Origin: Plasmodium malariae
Taxonomy: Eukaryota; Apicomplexa; Aconoidasida; Haemosporida; Plasmodiidae
Assembly: GCF_900090045.1 (NCBI RefSeq)
Contig: NW_021638299.1
Coordinates: forward strand, 124,001 to 188,000
Direction of reading: 5' to 3'
DNA: 64,000 bases
The stretch's first letter is position 1, and each line of letters opens with the position of its first letter. Position numbers and translations under genes: made by a program. Positions 37,200 through 51,393 of the stretch are shown here, in pieces. The notes under the pieces were generated by a model that was not told the DNA's origin, searched no databases, and was given only the letters and a program-made list of their open reading frames with translations.

Positions 37200-40100
37200 T
37201 ATTAATATCTAAATTTTATTTTCTATTATTAAATTAACAAGATAATAAATCAAATTAAAAAATAATATATGTACTATACAACAATAAGTATAAAAATAAA
37301 AACAAAAAAAAAATAGAAAATAGTTTATAAAAAATATTTAAATTATTATTTTAAAAAAAATAATAAAATAAAAGTTTTAAAATTAACAAAAATTTAAGTA
37401 AAACAAAAAATTATAAATTATAAATTTATTAAGAAATTAATTTTTTATGGAAACGTTAAAACATTTTAGAGAAACGTCTAAATTTAATAACATATATATA
37501 ATATATATATATTTTATTTTATATACTGTCAATTAAAATAATTTTTATTAGTATTTAAGGGTTTTTTGTTTAAAAATATTTAATTTTAAAACATAAATAT
37601 GTAGGATTAATGAAAAACTTAAATTAAACATATATATATATAAAATATGGAGCGTTACAATAGGTAATCATCCTATTCGTTAAATTTTAACTGAATATAT
37701 TATTAATTTTAGTTAAATTTTTTTTTAATATTTGTATTACTATATACTCCTCATTCAAATATTGTCATTATTTATTTTTTAACTATACGAAAATATAATT
37801 TTTGTATATTTTCATTATTATACTAAAATGTATTGATATACGAATGTTAAAAATTAAAATAGAAAAAAATATAATAATAATTAAAATATAGAACTTAATC
37901 TTTTATTAAGAATAAACATAAACAGTACTTATATAAAGGTTAATTATATATTGATAAAAAAAACAATTTTATATATAAAATGGATGATTAATATTTCCCT
38001 TAAGTAATTTTTTAATTATTTTTAAAGTTTTTTTTATTTAAACTTTTTTAATTTTATTTTTATTTGTTTGAAAATTGTTTTATTTCTATTATTACTTTTT
38101 TTCATATATTATTGTAATCTTAAATTTATTTTATTTAATTATGTTTTCTTTACTTTTACTCAATTTTAGTGTTATTTTTTTTGTTCTTTTTTAATTTTTT
38201 AAATTGTTATTTATATCTTTTTTTATATTATTTTTTATATCATCTTTTAAAATTTATTCTTATAATTTTGTATGTTATTTTTCTTAATTTAGATTTTGGC
38301 TTTTTATGTTATTTTTTCTATCACATTTATGTTATTTTTTTCGTTAATATTTTATGTAGTTTTTTTTATATTTTTTAATAATAAACGAAGTTTCATAAGA
38401 ATAAATTTTCTAAACAATTGCCATATTTCCAGCTTTGCTTAATTAAAAGAAAACATAATTTTTATATTTTTACTATTTTCTTTTTTTCTTATTTAATAAA
38501 TGTGTTATTAAAAAATAAGAAAAAATTTAATGAAATATTATTGAGGAAAATAATAATGTAGAAAAAATGTAATTTCTTGTTTTAAATAAAAAAAAATGTT
38601 AATGAATTTCAAAAAAAGAAAATGCTTTTATAATATCTTCATTTATTATTTTTTATAATTTTATTTTTATTAACTTAAATATTATTTGTCATATAAATAA
38701 ATATATTAAAAATGAATGTATAGTTTTACAATTTTGAATTTATTATATAAAATTTTCATTTATTTTTTTGTAAGGCTTTATAAAGGATAATTTAAAAAAA
38801 TAATAAGAATTTACTGATAAAATAAGCTGTAAATATTAAAAAAATAATTGTTTCTAAACTTTTTTATGAAGAAAATATTGCAATAAGGTAAAAAAATAAA
38901 AAAAAATATAAATCTATATAAAATTAATTTGCATATGTGGAAGCGAATATTTTCTTAAAAACCTACATATCACATTGAAAATTGATTAGTAACATGTTAT
39001 TATAATGACAGCAGAAGAAAATAATTTATAAAATATATTTTCTATACACAATAATAAAATAACACAAAAAGTATAAAAATTCTGTAAAATGGATTTGATA
39101 TATGAAATTCCCATGAATTATAATATGGTTGTTCTCTTTAGTAATATTTCATAAATCACTAATTTTAATTGTTTTAGATCCTAGGAATTTATAAATAAAA
39201 TAAAAGTTCAATTCTTCGTAAATGTTGTTCATTATAGAACATTTTCTATATGAGAATTGCCTCCTACAGGTACACTAAAAAATAATATAACATATTGATT
39301 TAAAGTGTCTTTTTCTTATTCCACTAAAGATAAAGACTCTTAAAAATAAGGTAAAAATCGAAATTTATAGTAATCATCATGTACTTTCATGTTTACGAGA
39401 GTCCTTCATAAAAAAGAAAGTAAAAAATGGGTTATTATATTTTGATATATGCATTTTGGCATAAGACAACAGAATAATATTATATGGGGAAAAGAATATT
39501 ATAAATATTAAATACATATCATTTTCAATGTAGTAATAGTTGAGATAAAAATTATTTTATTGGGAAAATAAAGGTTGATGTATATTTGTTTTATATGTGG
39601 TAATATTTTTATTTTATTAACAGTTAACGTCTTAGAATGAATATGTGAAGGTAAGAGATATTTTATTATGAATGCTGAATTTATTATATGATATAAAATT
39701 TTTTATATTATTATGTATAATGATTTGCTATTATATCACATGTTTGATAGCATTTATTAATGTATAAAAATAATAATTAGATAGTGAATCATTTATAAAT
39801 GTATTCAATAGAAAAATAATTGTTTATAAAGGATGCACATCATATAAAATTATTTTAGAATTATGTTAAACTTGTATAAGTTAAAATAAAATATAAAACT
39901 GGTAGTAAATATTACATTATTTATGAAACTTTGGTATTTTAATTTTTGGATTAGTTGCATAAATAAAGAAACGAATAACTGATATATCCATAATTTAAAA
40001 GTCATCACAAAATTTTACGAGTAATAAAATATTTGTTTCTTTCTATCCACAAATGTGAAAAAATAGTTGAACATAATGAGTATGCTGATATAGTTAGTAT

Positions 40101-43100
40101 TAGTTCATACAAAAGAAATAATTGAATGTAAAATATATATATTAGGAAGTTTGGGTAAAATCTATGTATAATAAAAAAATGTGTGCTGAAAAAAGCTCAT
40201 GTATTTTAAAAAAAGAGAGAGTTCATTTTTTTTCTTTTAGATAAACAAAAAAGGAGATATTTGGTTTAACATAAAAAAAAAAAAAAAACAAAGAGATAAT
40301 TGATAAATTTACGTATTATATATTTATCTAATGAATTTTAATGAAACTCTAACTCTCACACAGTATTAATATTCATTTGATATCATAAATGTATTTACGT
40401 TGTTTTGGAGTGCATTACAAATTTGTTTAATATCTATCTTTAAATAATTGAAATATTTTTAAATTATTAATCGAAAGGATAATTACTTTTTCTTTTTTAT
40501 TTAATTGAAGAGGACATTAACAAAATGTTATAAAATGTTCCAAATTGTACCTAGTCTTTTACAAATATATGCTTCTCATGTATTGAACATTTTGAAAAAT
40601 TGTTTACTTTTTATTATTCAAGAATATTTATAGCATATAGAATTCAATATATATTAAAAGCTTGTGTTAAAAATACGAACTTGTATATATAAAAATAAAT
40701 GTATCTTTGTAATACATTTTCAAAAATTGAGGGGTACTTCTTAGAATTAATTACATATATAGACATCAGAAGTATAATAAGTAAGTACTAAAATTATTAT
40801 CATAAAAATTTTCACGCATTTAATGTATATGTAATCTGAGAAATTTTATCATTAGGTTTAATTTACTTATATCGTTACCTATAACAGTATCTTTCAAATG
40901 CCAGTAAAAGCGAAAATTTCTGTTGTATTATTACACCCTATTATGAACTATAATTTTAATGTGCCATTCCTTATTAAGAGAAGAAAATAATTTATCAGTA
41001 AAAATAATTATGTATGTATGTATTATAATTTTAATTAATATTTATTAAATACATGATGAACTATATATTTCTAAAATTCGAAAAATATAGTTAAAATAAA
41101 ATAAAAAGTCTTAATTAATATGTTAAATTCAAACAATTCATATATGAAAAATAAAATTGTGCAATGATATTTTTTTAAAAAACTTAATTTCTAAGATCTT
41201 ATGAATCTAACTATTACAAAAATAGTAGAGCACACAAGGAAAAATGTTACAGAGATAAAAATTACATTTAAAAATTCTAAATATGGTACTATAATAAGGA
41301 AAGATATGGAATAAATTTAATCTGTAAGTAGAGAGTTTCTACTGATAAAACATCAAGTGAATTATATTCACAACGAAAATATTAATTGCAGAAGTAAAAA
41401 GGCAAATACAGAAGTACATGGCATATTAAAGAGGAATAAATTTAGTATCTGTATTCTAAAATATGTACAACATTGAAAACAATTTGAGGATCATATATAT
41501 ATAAGTTACTATAATATTCTTAATACATGAATAACATATTTAGGGTTCCAATTTGAATTTTAAGGGTTAAATATATGATATCATAGTAATTAACATGAAT
41601 ATTTTAATATGAAGAGGATTTTTTGTGTAATTTCATTTAAAATAATGATAATTTAAAATTATGTATTTAAAAGTAAATAAGTATTAATTTTAGATTAAAT
41701 TAAAATTACATAGTTTTCCAAGGTTCCTATTAAAAATTATATTCACATAATATTTATGATATTAAATTATGGTTATAATAACTATTGAATATAAAAAGAC
41801 TAAAATTTTGAGCGTCATGGAAACGTATTTTCATATTAGAAGAAAAAGGGTAATTTTAAATTATTACAATTTTTTTTATTAAATAATTTTTGTATTTTTA
41901 TACTTCAAAAAAAGCAAATATTATAAAGAAAATACTAAATTTTATTGAATATAGAAATGAAAAAATGTATATTAACAATGTACGTCGAAAATATATATGT
42001 GTGAAATGTTTATTTGAATTTATTTAGAATATGCATATAATGACTATGAAGGATAAAAAAATGTAAAAGATAATATATTGACATAGTGACACACAATTAT
42101 AAATAATAAAGATTAAAATTCTTTAGTACAAACATAATTTTAGCTTTGAGTATACTTAAAATAATGCCCGTATTCAATATAAAATATATTTATATTGTTG
42201 TAATATATTTTTATCTAAAACAATGTATTTACTGAATACACTCGTTTTGAGTATTTTTAATTTTATATATTTTTTAAAATAATAATAAAATGATTTAAAA
42301 ATTTTTATAGTAAATCTTAGAATCTTTAAGAATTTTAGGCATTTATTTTAGTTATACTAAGAAAGTATAAAAAAAAAAAACAAAATATATATAGTGATAT
42401 AATAAGTAGGTTCAATAAAATATATTTTTTTATTTCCTTTTATATTTAATTTTCACGAAATCAAATCTAGAAGTCACATTCATATGTCTTTTACATTAAT
42501 GAAAGTGAAATAATCTATTTTTATAATAGACCTGTGTTCTTTAAATTATATGAAGTTTCAATTTTTTTATTATATATTATTAATACACTTCTTTTTAAAG
42601 GAAAATTATAATATATATGGTAGTTAAGTATTTACCGAAAAAAATAAAATATAACTGTTATAGTACATTAACTACATAAAATCAGCTGAACAAGTTAATG
42701 AGATCTCTTAAAATATAATATTTCCAATTATACCTTTTTCCCCATATTGTGCATTGTAATAATGTATATGTAAATCTTAAATATTATTTTAAATTTACAT
42801 TAAGAAGTAATAAATGTACATTAAAATTATGAAATTTTTATATTGCTTAATTTTATTATATTTTGTTATGTATTAATAATGACTGATGATGAAAAATGGT
42901 AAATCAAAAACTAAATTTTATATTTGTAAAGATCATCTTACAAATTTAGATATATTAATACAAGTGTTTGAACCTTAAAGAAGTAACATAAAGAGGAAAA
43001 TTATATAACTTCTTTTTTTTTTTTAATAGAATCCTTGTATTAACTTTTTTAACATGGGTGTTGTAATACTTTACTAACAGCAGAAAACAATTACATATAT

Positions 43101-43170
43101 AATAATTTTATCTGCTTTTTTGGCTCAAAATTTTAGATATTTAAAAAAAAATTATATATCAACCTAAGGA
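37200..43170. other. Gene-free A+T-rich stretch (includes upstream region of the tryptophan-rich gene)
   Basis: About 6 kb without a supported gene. The first kilobase should contain the promoter and 5' UTR of the minus-strand tryptophan-rich gene. The 69-codon plus frame at 38169-38378 is poly(T)-driven F/L/Y sequence. A slightly purine-rich patch near 41220-41480 has Lys/Glu peptides but no signature. Confidence 0.5.
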
Positions 43171-43178
43171 AGCTTATA

Positions 43179-43434
43179 ATGCAACATGATCCAGTTAGCA
43201 AGGAAAATAATAATTCATTAGAATCTATTTCTATTATAAAAAGAGGAGCAATTAAGGAAGATAGTACAGGTGGAATATACAACAAATCCCCGTTCTTAAG
43301 AACGACCTTAAAATTTTTCTTTTTTATTAGCTTTTTTATTTTTATTCAAATGGTTATCTGAGGAAGCAAAAGATTTGAATATTTTGGCTAACAGTAATGT
43401 GTCAATTTTTTATAATAAATTGACCTTAATATGA
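43179..43434 (+). pseudogene. Exon-like fragment with recessed hydrophobic segment, one frameshift
   Basis: ATG at 43179 opens a 60-codon frame with normal, polar composition: MQHDPVSKENNNSLESISII, then KRGAIKEDSTGGIYNKSPF. It then enters a strongly hydrophobic segment at residues 42-58 (LKFFFFISFFIFIQMVI). Just inside the T-rich part, the +1 frame continues as FKWLSEEAKDLNILANSN up to a stop at 43432. A one-base slip is therefore likely. A hydrophobic core recessed some 40 residues from the N-terminus is typical of first exons of exported Plasmodium proteins such as PHIST or RESA-like proteins. A potential donor (GTAATG) lies near 43393, but no second exon was found downstream. The specific family is not identified; it may be a stranded exon. 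Confidence 0.45.
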
Positions 43435-43439
43435 TTACG

Positions 43440-46370
43440 TAAATTTTGATATTGTGTAATTTATAATTTTCACTCTTATAATGTTTAATACCTTTCTTTA
43501 TTCTGTTTGAGTTCTTTAAAATATACGCTTGTACACTAATCCTATTTCACTACAATTTATTATAATAATAGTTGTATAGGTTTTAAAGATAATATAAAAT
43601 TTAGTTTAAATATTACTTCTAGAAATTCAACAGAGATATTATGTAAAAAAGAAAAAAAAAAACATTTTAAAATTAAAAAATTAATTATATGTTATAATAA
43701 ATAAGGTTGTAATAATATTTTAATTTTACTACTCTATTATATAAAAACATACATGCTTTATTTTCAAATAGAAAATTACGTTTATTTAATATTTTTTAAT
43801 CATTCTAGTTGGTTTGTTTTTTTTTCTATTTTATCATATTTAATGAAAATATTCATTTAGAAATTATACAAAAACATATTGACAATTTACTATTTATAGG
43901 TTTTTATGTATTAAAATTAATTAAAGAACATGAATAAAGAAATGGCATATTATATTATTTGTAAAAATCATTTTTTAAAAATGGAGAGGCTGAATACAAT
44001 TGTATTTTTAACGCAATAAAAATAAAATTCTGTAATAATAATTTTAACATGAACATATAATGTAAATTAAAGTTTTAAATTATGTACAATAAAATTTTTA
44101 TTATTTTCAAGCCATAAAATGATTATGAAAGGAATTATTTTAGGACTGAAATTCATAGCTATACTTTGATATTTCAATTATATTTCTTTATTACAAAGAA
44201 ATGTATAAATTTAATATAGTAATAGTTACTACTAAACAATTCTTTACATTACTTACAGATCATATTTAGCAATAGATAATGTTAATTTTTTGTGTATACC
44301 AAATAATATGTATGAAATAATGATATAATATCTTAAATGTTTTAAAGATAAAAAAATAAAGGAAATAATCTTATTATGTGCATAAACTGAATGAAGTACT
44401 TTAGTATGTGATTATTTTATATGATAAAATAATTTTATTGTTTTTTCAAAATAAATAACATAATTATATTTGTTAATTGAGAAGTTGTATACTGTTAATA
44501 TATACGTGCATATATACGGATATGAACGTTATATATATTCTTTCTATATAATTTCATTTGTGTAATTTTGAATATATTTTTTGTTTTTCCATTTATGTGT
44601 ATAATTTACTTTTTTTTCCATAAAATTATGATTTTTTACTGTTTATATGCATATAATACTGTTTACAAGATTTTTATAAACATTTGAAAATTAATTATTG
44701 TTTTTTAAAGATTATGTTAAAGCAACAATATATCATAATTAACATATATCTAATTGTGTTTTAACTAAGAAAATTACTTATATTATAACCATTATTAAAG
44801 TGTAATAAGTTAATTGTTTTAAAAAATAGTAAACAATTTTATATATTTATACATTCCGTTTTTTGGAATACTGCGTTCTTATAAAAATAGCTAATTCACG
44901 CTATGTTACAACGTTTAAATGGTATCAAGGTTTTTTCTAGTACATTATGTAAAGAGAAGATTGAAATAATAATGCTTATTATAAATTTATTTCCTAATAA
45001 TTTAAGAAAATATACTCAATTGATTATAGAATTCTAGAAAGCAAATAAAATGATACACAGGTATCACGTCACATATGTGCAATATGAATTGTTAAAATTA
45101 AAATAACGTTTTTATTGTATAAATGGCTGAAAGAAAAATTAATAAACATCTTACTATATAAATTTCGTTTTAGAATAAAAATACAATCATTCTGTGATAT
45201 TACTATATAATGTGGCGCAAAAAGAAATAAAATATGTAAAAATATAAAATTAAAAGATATTATAAAATAATTTTTCGAAATTATTAATACATATATCAGA
45301 AATAAAATAATATTCATAAATTTATTTTTATGGTGTAATATATTTTATATATAAATTAATTCATTGTGATTTTATTATAATTTACAGATATATTTTTCGA
45401 TGTAAAAAATACAAAAATGAATATTCCTTTTTATTAATTTTTCTGTTTTAAAAATGTTATTTTTTTCATGTTACAGGAAATTTCAAGACGAATAATTCTC
45501 TGACATATTAATTTAGGGTAATATACATATATATTAATATTAACAAAATTACAAAAAATACATAGATTATTCCTATTATAATACAGAATAATTTATCATT
45601 TAATATTTCTAATAAGTACTAAGTCGAAAATGATAAGGAATTATGTATAATTTTATAAATATAAAGAGAACTAAATAAAATAACTGATATTCCTAATAAT
45701 TTAACTTCGCGCGGGAATTATTATTTCTAGGTTAAATTAATGATTATATTTATATAAAAAGATAAATATCAAAAGGATTCTATTTTAAATAGGTATATAG
45801 GATTATTAGGTAAATGGTTCAATGGAAAATAAAGTTTATAATTATGTAACATAAATGAAATTTCTATATTGAATATTGTTAATAGTGTTGTATGGTATGT
45901 TTATAAATAATTAATTTGTAAATCTATAATTTATCTTATTATGATTAACTTTAAGTGGACCATATACTCCTAATATCTATTTAATATGTTCAATATAAAA
46001 AAGGCTTATTTAATATTTTAATTATAATACTAGTACAATTCATTATTAAAGGTAAAATAAAGAGTCATTTTTACAAATAAATATTTATGTAGTTCTAATA
46101 ATTATTAAAATGAAACACTTGACTTTTTTAAGGATTATATGAAGATCTGCTTCCCATATATATATATTATCTGTTTGCATATATTTTGGGTAATTTGATT
46201 AACTTATATTGAAAAAGTAAAGCAGATATAGGAGGTAAAGAATGAGTACAGTTCATATTTATTTCAGAATAATTAATTCATTATTTATTTATTATATTTA
46301 TATTTAATTAAAATAAAAAGTTCTTTTTTTAGCTAAAACATATTTGTATTTATATAATTCATTTTTTTTT
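43440..46370. other. Gene-free A+T-rich stretch
   Basis: No supported gene. The 82-codon minus frame at 45069-45317 is hydrophobic and low-complexity, without family features. Confidence 0.5.
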
Positions 46371-46379
46371 GTTTACTTT

Positions 46380-47110
46380 CGTTGGAGAAAAATTACAAGG
46401 ATTTCCCTTATATGAAGGCTTTAATAAATTGAATTGTTAAGAAAACAAATATGATTTTAACTTTTGCAGTAATACTTTAGAAACAAGCAAAGAAAAGATT
46501 AAAAATATTTGTAAAAGGGCATCAATATACTTAAAATTATATAGTGAACATAATAAAGCAAAACGCACATGCCGTTGTTATTATTTGCAGCAATAATTAT
46601 ATATTAGGGTATGTAAAAATTAAAAAACAAGAAAGAACATAAAGAGTGAAAATGATATTATTAATAAACGTTTCGATAAAGTATAAGATGGTCATTTAAT
46701 TAATTTAAGGTGGGCAGAATTTTTATGCCATATAGATTTTATAATAAAAGAATTGAAAGAAAAGAAACTATAGCACGAATATTTTAAAAAGTTCAGTTGT
46801 ATTTAAAGTGAAATTAAAACTGTTATTACTAAAAATAAGGTATAAAATTTTCGACATTTTAATTTATAAATTATATAAGAAATGTGTATGCCGATGCTAT
46901 GCTTATTATATTAATAATACATATGACAATAGTTGTAAATATTTTTTTAAATGAAATGTATAACCTATTAATATGTTCAAAATAAAGAGTTTTCCCTTTA
47001 ACTAAATATATACTATGTTTATTAAGGTAATCAAAACAATCCCCCCCCTATTATGTTGTTATATATATTACAGAAATTAAAAGAAAAATATGTTGAACTT
47101 CAGGAATGGT
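46380..47110 (+). pseudogene. pir-family pseudogene
   Basis: PIR features are in the right order. The N-terminal piece GFPLYEGFNKLNC comes first. Then, near 46470-46590, is FCSNTLETSKEKIKNICKRA with SIYLKLYSEHNKAKRTCRCYYL, the Cys-helix and CrCYYL core; the expected Trp position reads TAA. Near 46750-46830, ELKEKKL, stop, HEYFKKFSCI matches the mid-domain '(L)hdYFknfs.i' motif. Near 46880-46970, KCVCRCYAYYINNTY and DNSCKYFFK match the pre-membrane Cys cluster. A short hydrophobic piece follows near 47050. At least four stops interrupt it and no last exon was found. This is the best-preserved pir relic of the window. Confidence 0.78.
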
Positions 47111-47119
47111 TAATAAATA

Positions 47120-47864
47120 TTATCGTATCGTTTAAGAAACATGTAACATATTAAGATATATTAATTAACTATGATAGGAAACATCTAATGTATAATAAAT
47201 TTTTTAAAGCATAAATAAGAATGAACGAATATTGTAGAAATAGTTGTATATCGAATAATAAATATACAGTGATTATATTTAGAAATTATACACAGTATAA
47301 ACTATTAAATGCAAATAAATTTAATCCTAGCCATCTAAAATAAGTAATCCATTATAATAAGATAAAATGTTAAAATGTAATTTAGGAAAAATTTATAAAA
47401 TTTATAACAATATAAATATCTTAACATTAGTTGATATTCATTATGGTATCATTAGTTAATTCTGAACAATACAATGAATGACAATGATAAACAACTTTTG
47501 GGGGACGAATGCTAAGACTTCTATTTAAAGAAAATATACAACATATAAATAAATAAAATAAATGAACATTAAAACATACCTTTTAAAAAAATATGTAATA
47601 TTATTATATTTTTTACTCATGTTATAATTAAATATTTATTATATTATTTTTTTCTTTATTATATCTTTATTAAGAAGAAATGAATTTATAAATATTTATA
47701 CTATACATGTTTTCAATAATAAAAAAGGGAAAATAATATATATTTATATAGCGAACGAAGGCATAATATATACATCAATATACCAGAGGAGCAAAATAAA
47801 ATCTGTATACATATAACTTATTTCTTTTTTCTTAAGCATAATTAATAAAAAGAAATATCCTTTC

Positions 47865-47898
<34 letters not shown>

Positions 47899-49600
47899 CA
47901 GACAGAGAGACAGAGAAATAGATAGTGTTATAATAATTTTTTCTTATATTTATGTGTTTTATTTTTATTAAACTTGATAATCTCCTTACGGTCAAGTTAC
48001 AATATTTTATACATACCCAATTTTAAAGTGCGCTATTGAAAAGATATTTATCCAAAACCCTAAGAAAATATGATTGAACATTTTTTTAATTTATTTTTAT
48101 AATAAATTATATTTTACTTATGTTGCTATTAGAAAGCAGAGCCTATAAAATACTAAAGTGCACATAAATTGTATAACACACTAATGTAACTTTTCATCAT
48201 TATTTTAGTATTTATGAAAACTTCAATAAATACTGTACATATATTTTCTGAATATAATATATAATTACCATATAATTTTAATTCTTTTCATTTGTATTTT
48301 ATATAATATTTTCACTCTAATGGAAATATATAAATATATTCATTGTTCTTTTTAGGATAATTAAACTTAATTAGTTTTTCTTAAAAGTTTTTATTAAAAA
48401 GAATACGAGATACTGTTTTATTTATACATATATTTATTGATGAATAAGGAAGATCAAAATACAGGAAGTGAAGTATACAATAAAAGATATATTACTTACT
48501 TATATATTAAAAATTATATTAAAATACTTAAGGCATTATTACTCTATATATGAAATCTAAAAATTAGTGGAATTATAATAAAACTAAATTTTTTAGGAGA
48601 ATTTTTTTTTATTATATTGAAAGCTATTTATTTTTGATTTTTAATTTGTATTTTTTTGTAATATTCCTCTTTGTTTATTTTTACATTTTGTAATATGCAT
48701 ATTGTTAGTTATTATTATGAAGATAGGTGTTGCTGTATTTTCTACAATACGATATAATATATAGTTAGTATGGAATAATTTTAAATATATTCTCATAACA
48801 TATTAAATAAAAAAGGATATATTAAAATTTTATTAGATAAGGATGATTAGGCATATAATAAAATTTAAAAGTACTTATTTGTAAATATATCATTAAGAAT
48901 TTCGATATTTAATTATATACATTTAATGGGATATTTATTATTAAAGAATATGTTATTGTAATTACTAAATATTTAAATATATAAAATGCAGTTGTGCTGT
49001 ATTATATTAGATCTTTTTAATTATATACTATTAAAATGTTTCATCATTGAAGTTATTTAGTTCTTAATTAAAAATATTAATGTAAAAAAATGTTACAAAT
49101 ATAATTTATTCTATAAGATAAATTAGGTGTTATCTTTCATTAAGAATTATATTAATTGATATAAATACTAATAAAAAAAGTACAAAAAAGGAATAAATCC
49201 TATATATATTTTCATTATTTAAGCATTGATACATATTTTTGTATAGTTTTAACTACTTCATGTAGTGTATGTAATGTAAAATTAAAAGGAAATAATAAAT
49301 ATGAAGGAAGAATAAATATAATTTATGCATATTTTCATTTGCAATCTAACAATAATTTATTCCTCATTTAAATGTTATTTTTTGCATAAAACATCAAAAA
49401 AAAATTCATTTTTTATAAAAATTATACAAGTCGTTATATTATTGATTTTATATATGCAATATACAGGATGAAACTTTAAAAAAATTATTTTCAAATGTGA
49501 AATATAGTGAATTTTGATCTAAGGGCATTGAGGTAGATCATAATTTCAAATGTAATATATTTAAGTAATTAAAAAGCATATGCAAAATTAAATATAATAA
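47120..49600. other. Gene-free A+T-rich stretch with a GA-rich tract
   Basis: No supported gene. The minus-strand 83-codon frame at 47744-47995 runs through the AT/GA microsatellite and is spurious. Confidence 0.55.
47866..47924. repeat. Compound microsatellite (AT)n(GA)n with GACA variants
   Basis: An alternating A/T run passes directly into a GAGAGA tract with interspersed GACA and GATA units. It is the only clear GA microsatellite in the window and encodes a spurious SVSLSVSLSLYIYIY peptide on the minus strand. Confidence 0.9.
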
Positions 49601-49619
49601 CATTTATAAACAAGTTGCA

Positions 49620-50900
49620 ATAAATTCAAAAAAATTTGCTAGAAAGGGATAAATTACGAGGCTATATTGGGAGTTTTTCACATTATAAATATAGTGTATA
49701 TGAAGAAATAGGAATAGGGCTTAAAAGCGATTCACTAGATAATGATGTTTAAGCAAAAGTTAATGAATTTCTTAATCTACAATCTTCACTTACCACAGCA
49801 CACAGGATATATAGCTTTAATTGTGATTTATTCGTAATAATTCAAGCTAAATGAATGATAAATATGAAGATAAATATTTCATTATTATTTTTCAAATTAT
49901 AAGAGTATTATGAATAGAGATATTTTTAATAATGTTGGGATTTCTATACATAAAAAATGTATCAGTTATATAAGTAATATAATTTAAAACAGAAAGAAGT
50001 GTTGTAAGGCATAAATATTTGTATGTTTCTATTATATTTTAAACTGTGATGATGAGTTCAATCGAGCTCTTATATGCATTTGTCCCAAATGATGCGAGTT
50101 GCAATAAAATAGAATGTTTTAATTCAACTAAAACTGTTGAAGAAAAATTAGATTTCATTGATTTTGATCAAGATTTTTTGGAGACATTACTTTTTACTAA
50201 ATTTCATATTAAGAATAGTATCGAAGAATTACCACTTTGATCGCAGCATACGTCTTAAGAAGAAATATGACTATAGTTAAAACAACGGACATCAATGGTA
50301 TGGTAATAGATCTTTAATGGAAAGTCTAAAGACTATATCCATTATAAACGGAGAAGTAGTTTGCAAGCATTAAGAAATTAGGAATAATATGAATTTTATT
50401 AGTTCAGAAACAAAAAATAGCTCTTCACCTCCAAAATAAGACTCATATGATCTTAGATGGAAATTAGGCAAATATGGAAAACTGAGTTTTCCTACTGAGA
50501 AACCAGAGTCAGATATATCTGGTTCTTGAAAATATATGGAAGAATTGGTAAAATAAGGCATTTCTATAATTATAACGAATTCTGAGGTTTACCGATTAAA
50601 AGAGAAAGGGGTTTTACATCCTCGAGAAAAAAAAAGAGTTTTAAAAAAAAAGAAAATTCCAATGAGTGAAACAGACTTCAAAAGAATTAGAAAGATCAGT
50701 ATGTGCAAAAGTTGTAAAGAATAAACAAGTGCTAATTACTAATATTAAAATTTCATGTGGAAAACACTTCCTAGATAAGGTGACGTATCTAATATATTAA
50801 AGAATACTTTTGTTCGTATTTTTATTGCAATATTTTTGGTAATAGGAATAATTTTTGTTTTTTTCCATTATTTTAATGTAGATAAAAAATTCATTTTGTA
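49620..50900 (+). pseudogene. Unidentified decayed protein-coding gene ending in a membrane segment
   Basis: The plus strand shows long stretches of normal globular protein sequence separated by stops and shifts. Near 49640-49740 it reads LLERDKLRGYIGSFSHYKYS and VYEEIGIGLKSDSLDNDV. Near 49755-49855 it reads KVNEFLNLQSSLTTAHRIYS and NCDLFVIIQAK. An open 64-codon piece at 50046-50240 carries CNKIECFNSTKTVEEKLDFI and TLLFTKFHIKNSIEELPL, and a frame change continues IAAYVLRRNMTIVKTTDING. Later pieces include KLGKYGKLSFPTEKPESDIS in mixed frames, then GVLHPREKKRVLKKKKIPMS. A hydrophobic VRIFIAIFLVIGIIFVFFHYF follows near 50808-50870. I do not recognise the family. It is neither PIR, STP1 nor Trp-rich, and it is too globular for a reticulocyte-binding protein. 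Confidence 0.5.
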
Positions 50901-50909
50901 CGATGAATA

Positions 50910-51344
50910 TATTAGAATTTGCCATTTTTGGTGTATTTTTCTTAAAATATCATAATTGTAAAAAATTCATATTATATATATTTTATGTCATTAACATGTT
51001 TATTAGTTTACCCCCTTTCGATCCAGTATATGTTAAATTAAAAATGGAAGAAAATGTATAAATTTAATTACTTATAATTAAGTACATAAGAATTATTAGG
51101 GATTCACTCCAAGACCTAATTGTTTAAATTTGGACAAGAGGTCATATAAGTATACAAAGTAGTATGAGCTACATTTATCTAAGATTTTATAGAATATCTA
51201 CTGATGTATATCCAAGATATTAGGAAGCATACAAAATAGAGTTAATTAAACATTTCTATTCAATAGGAATGATGCACCGAAAACAAATATATAATTGATT
51301 TAATTAAAATATGTATACTTTTTTTTTGAATATTTTATGTTTAT

Positions 51345-51393
<49 letters not shown>

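Noticed and set aside
38169..38378. 69-codon plus-strand frame rich in F/L/Y
   Set aside because: Poly(T)-driven composition with no normal protein character and no family signature.
47744..47995. 83-codon minus-strand frame with SVSLSVSLSLYIYIY
   Set aside because: Translation of the AT/GA compound microsatellite.
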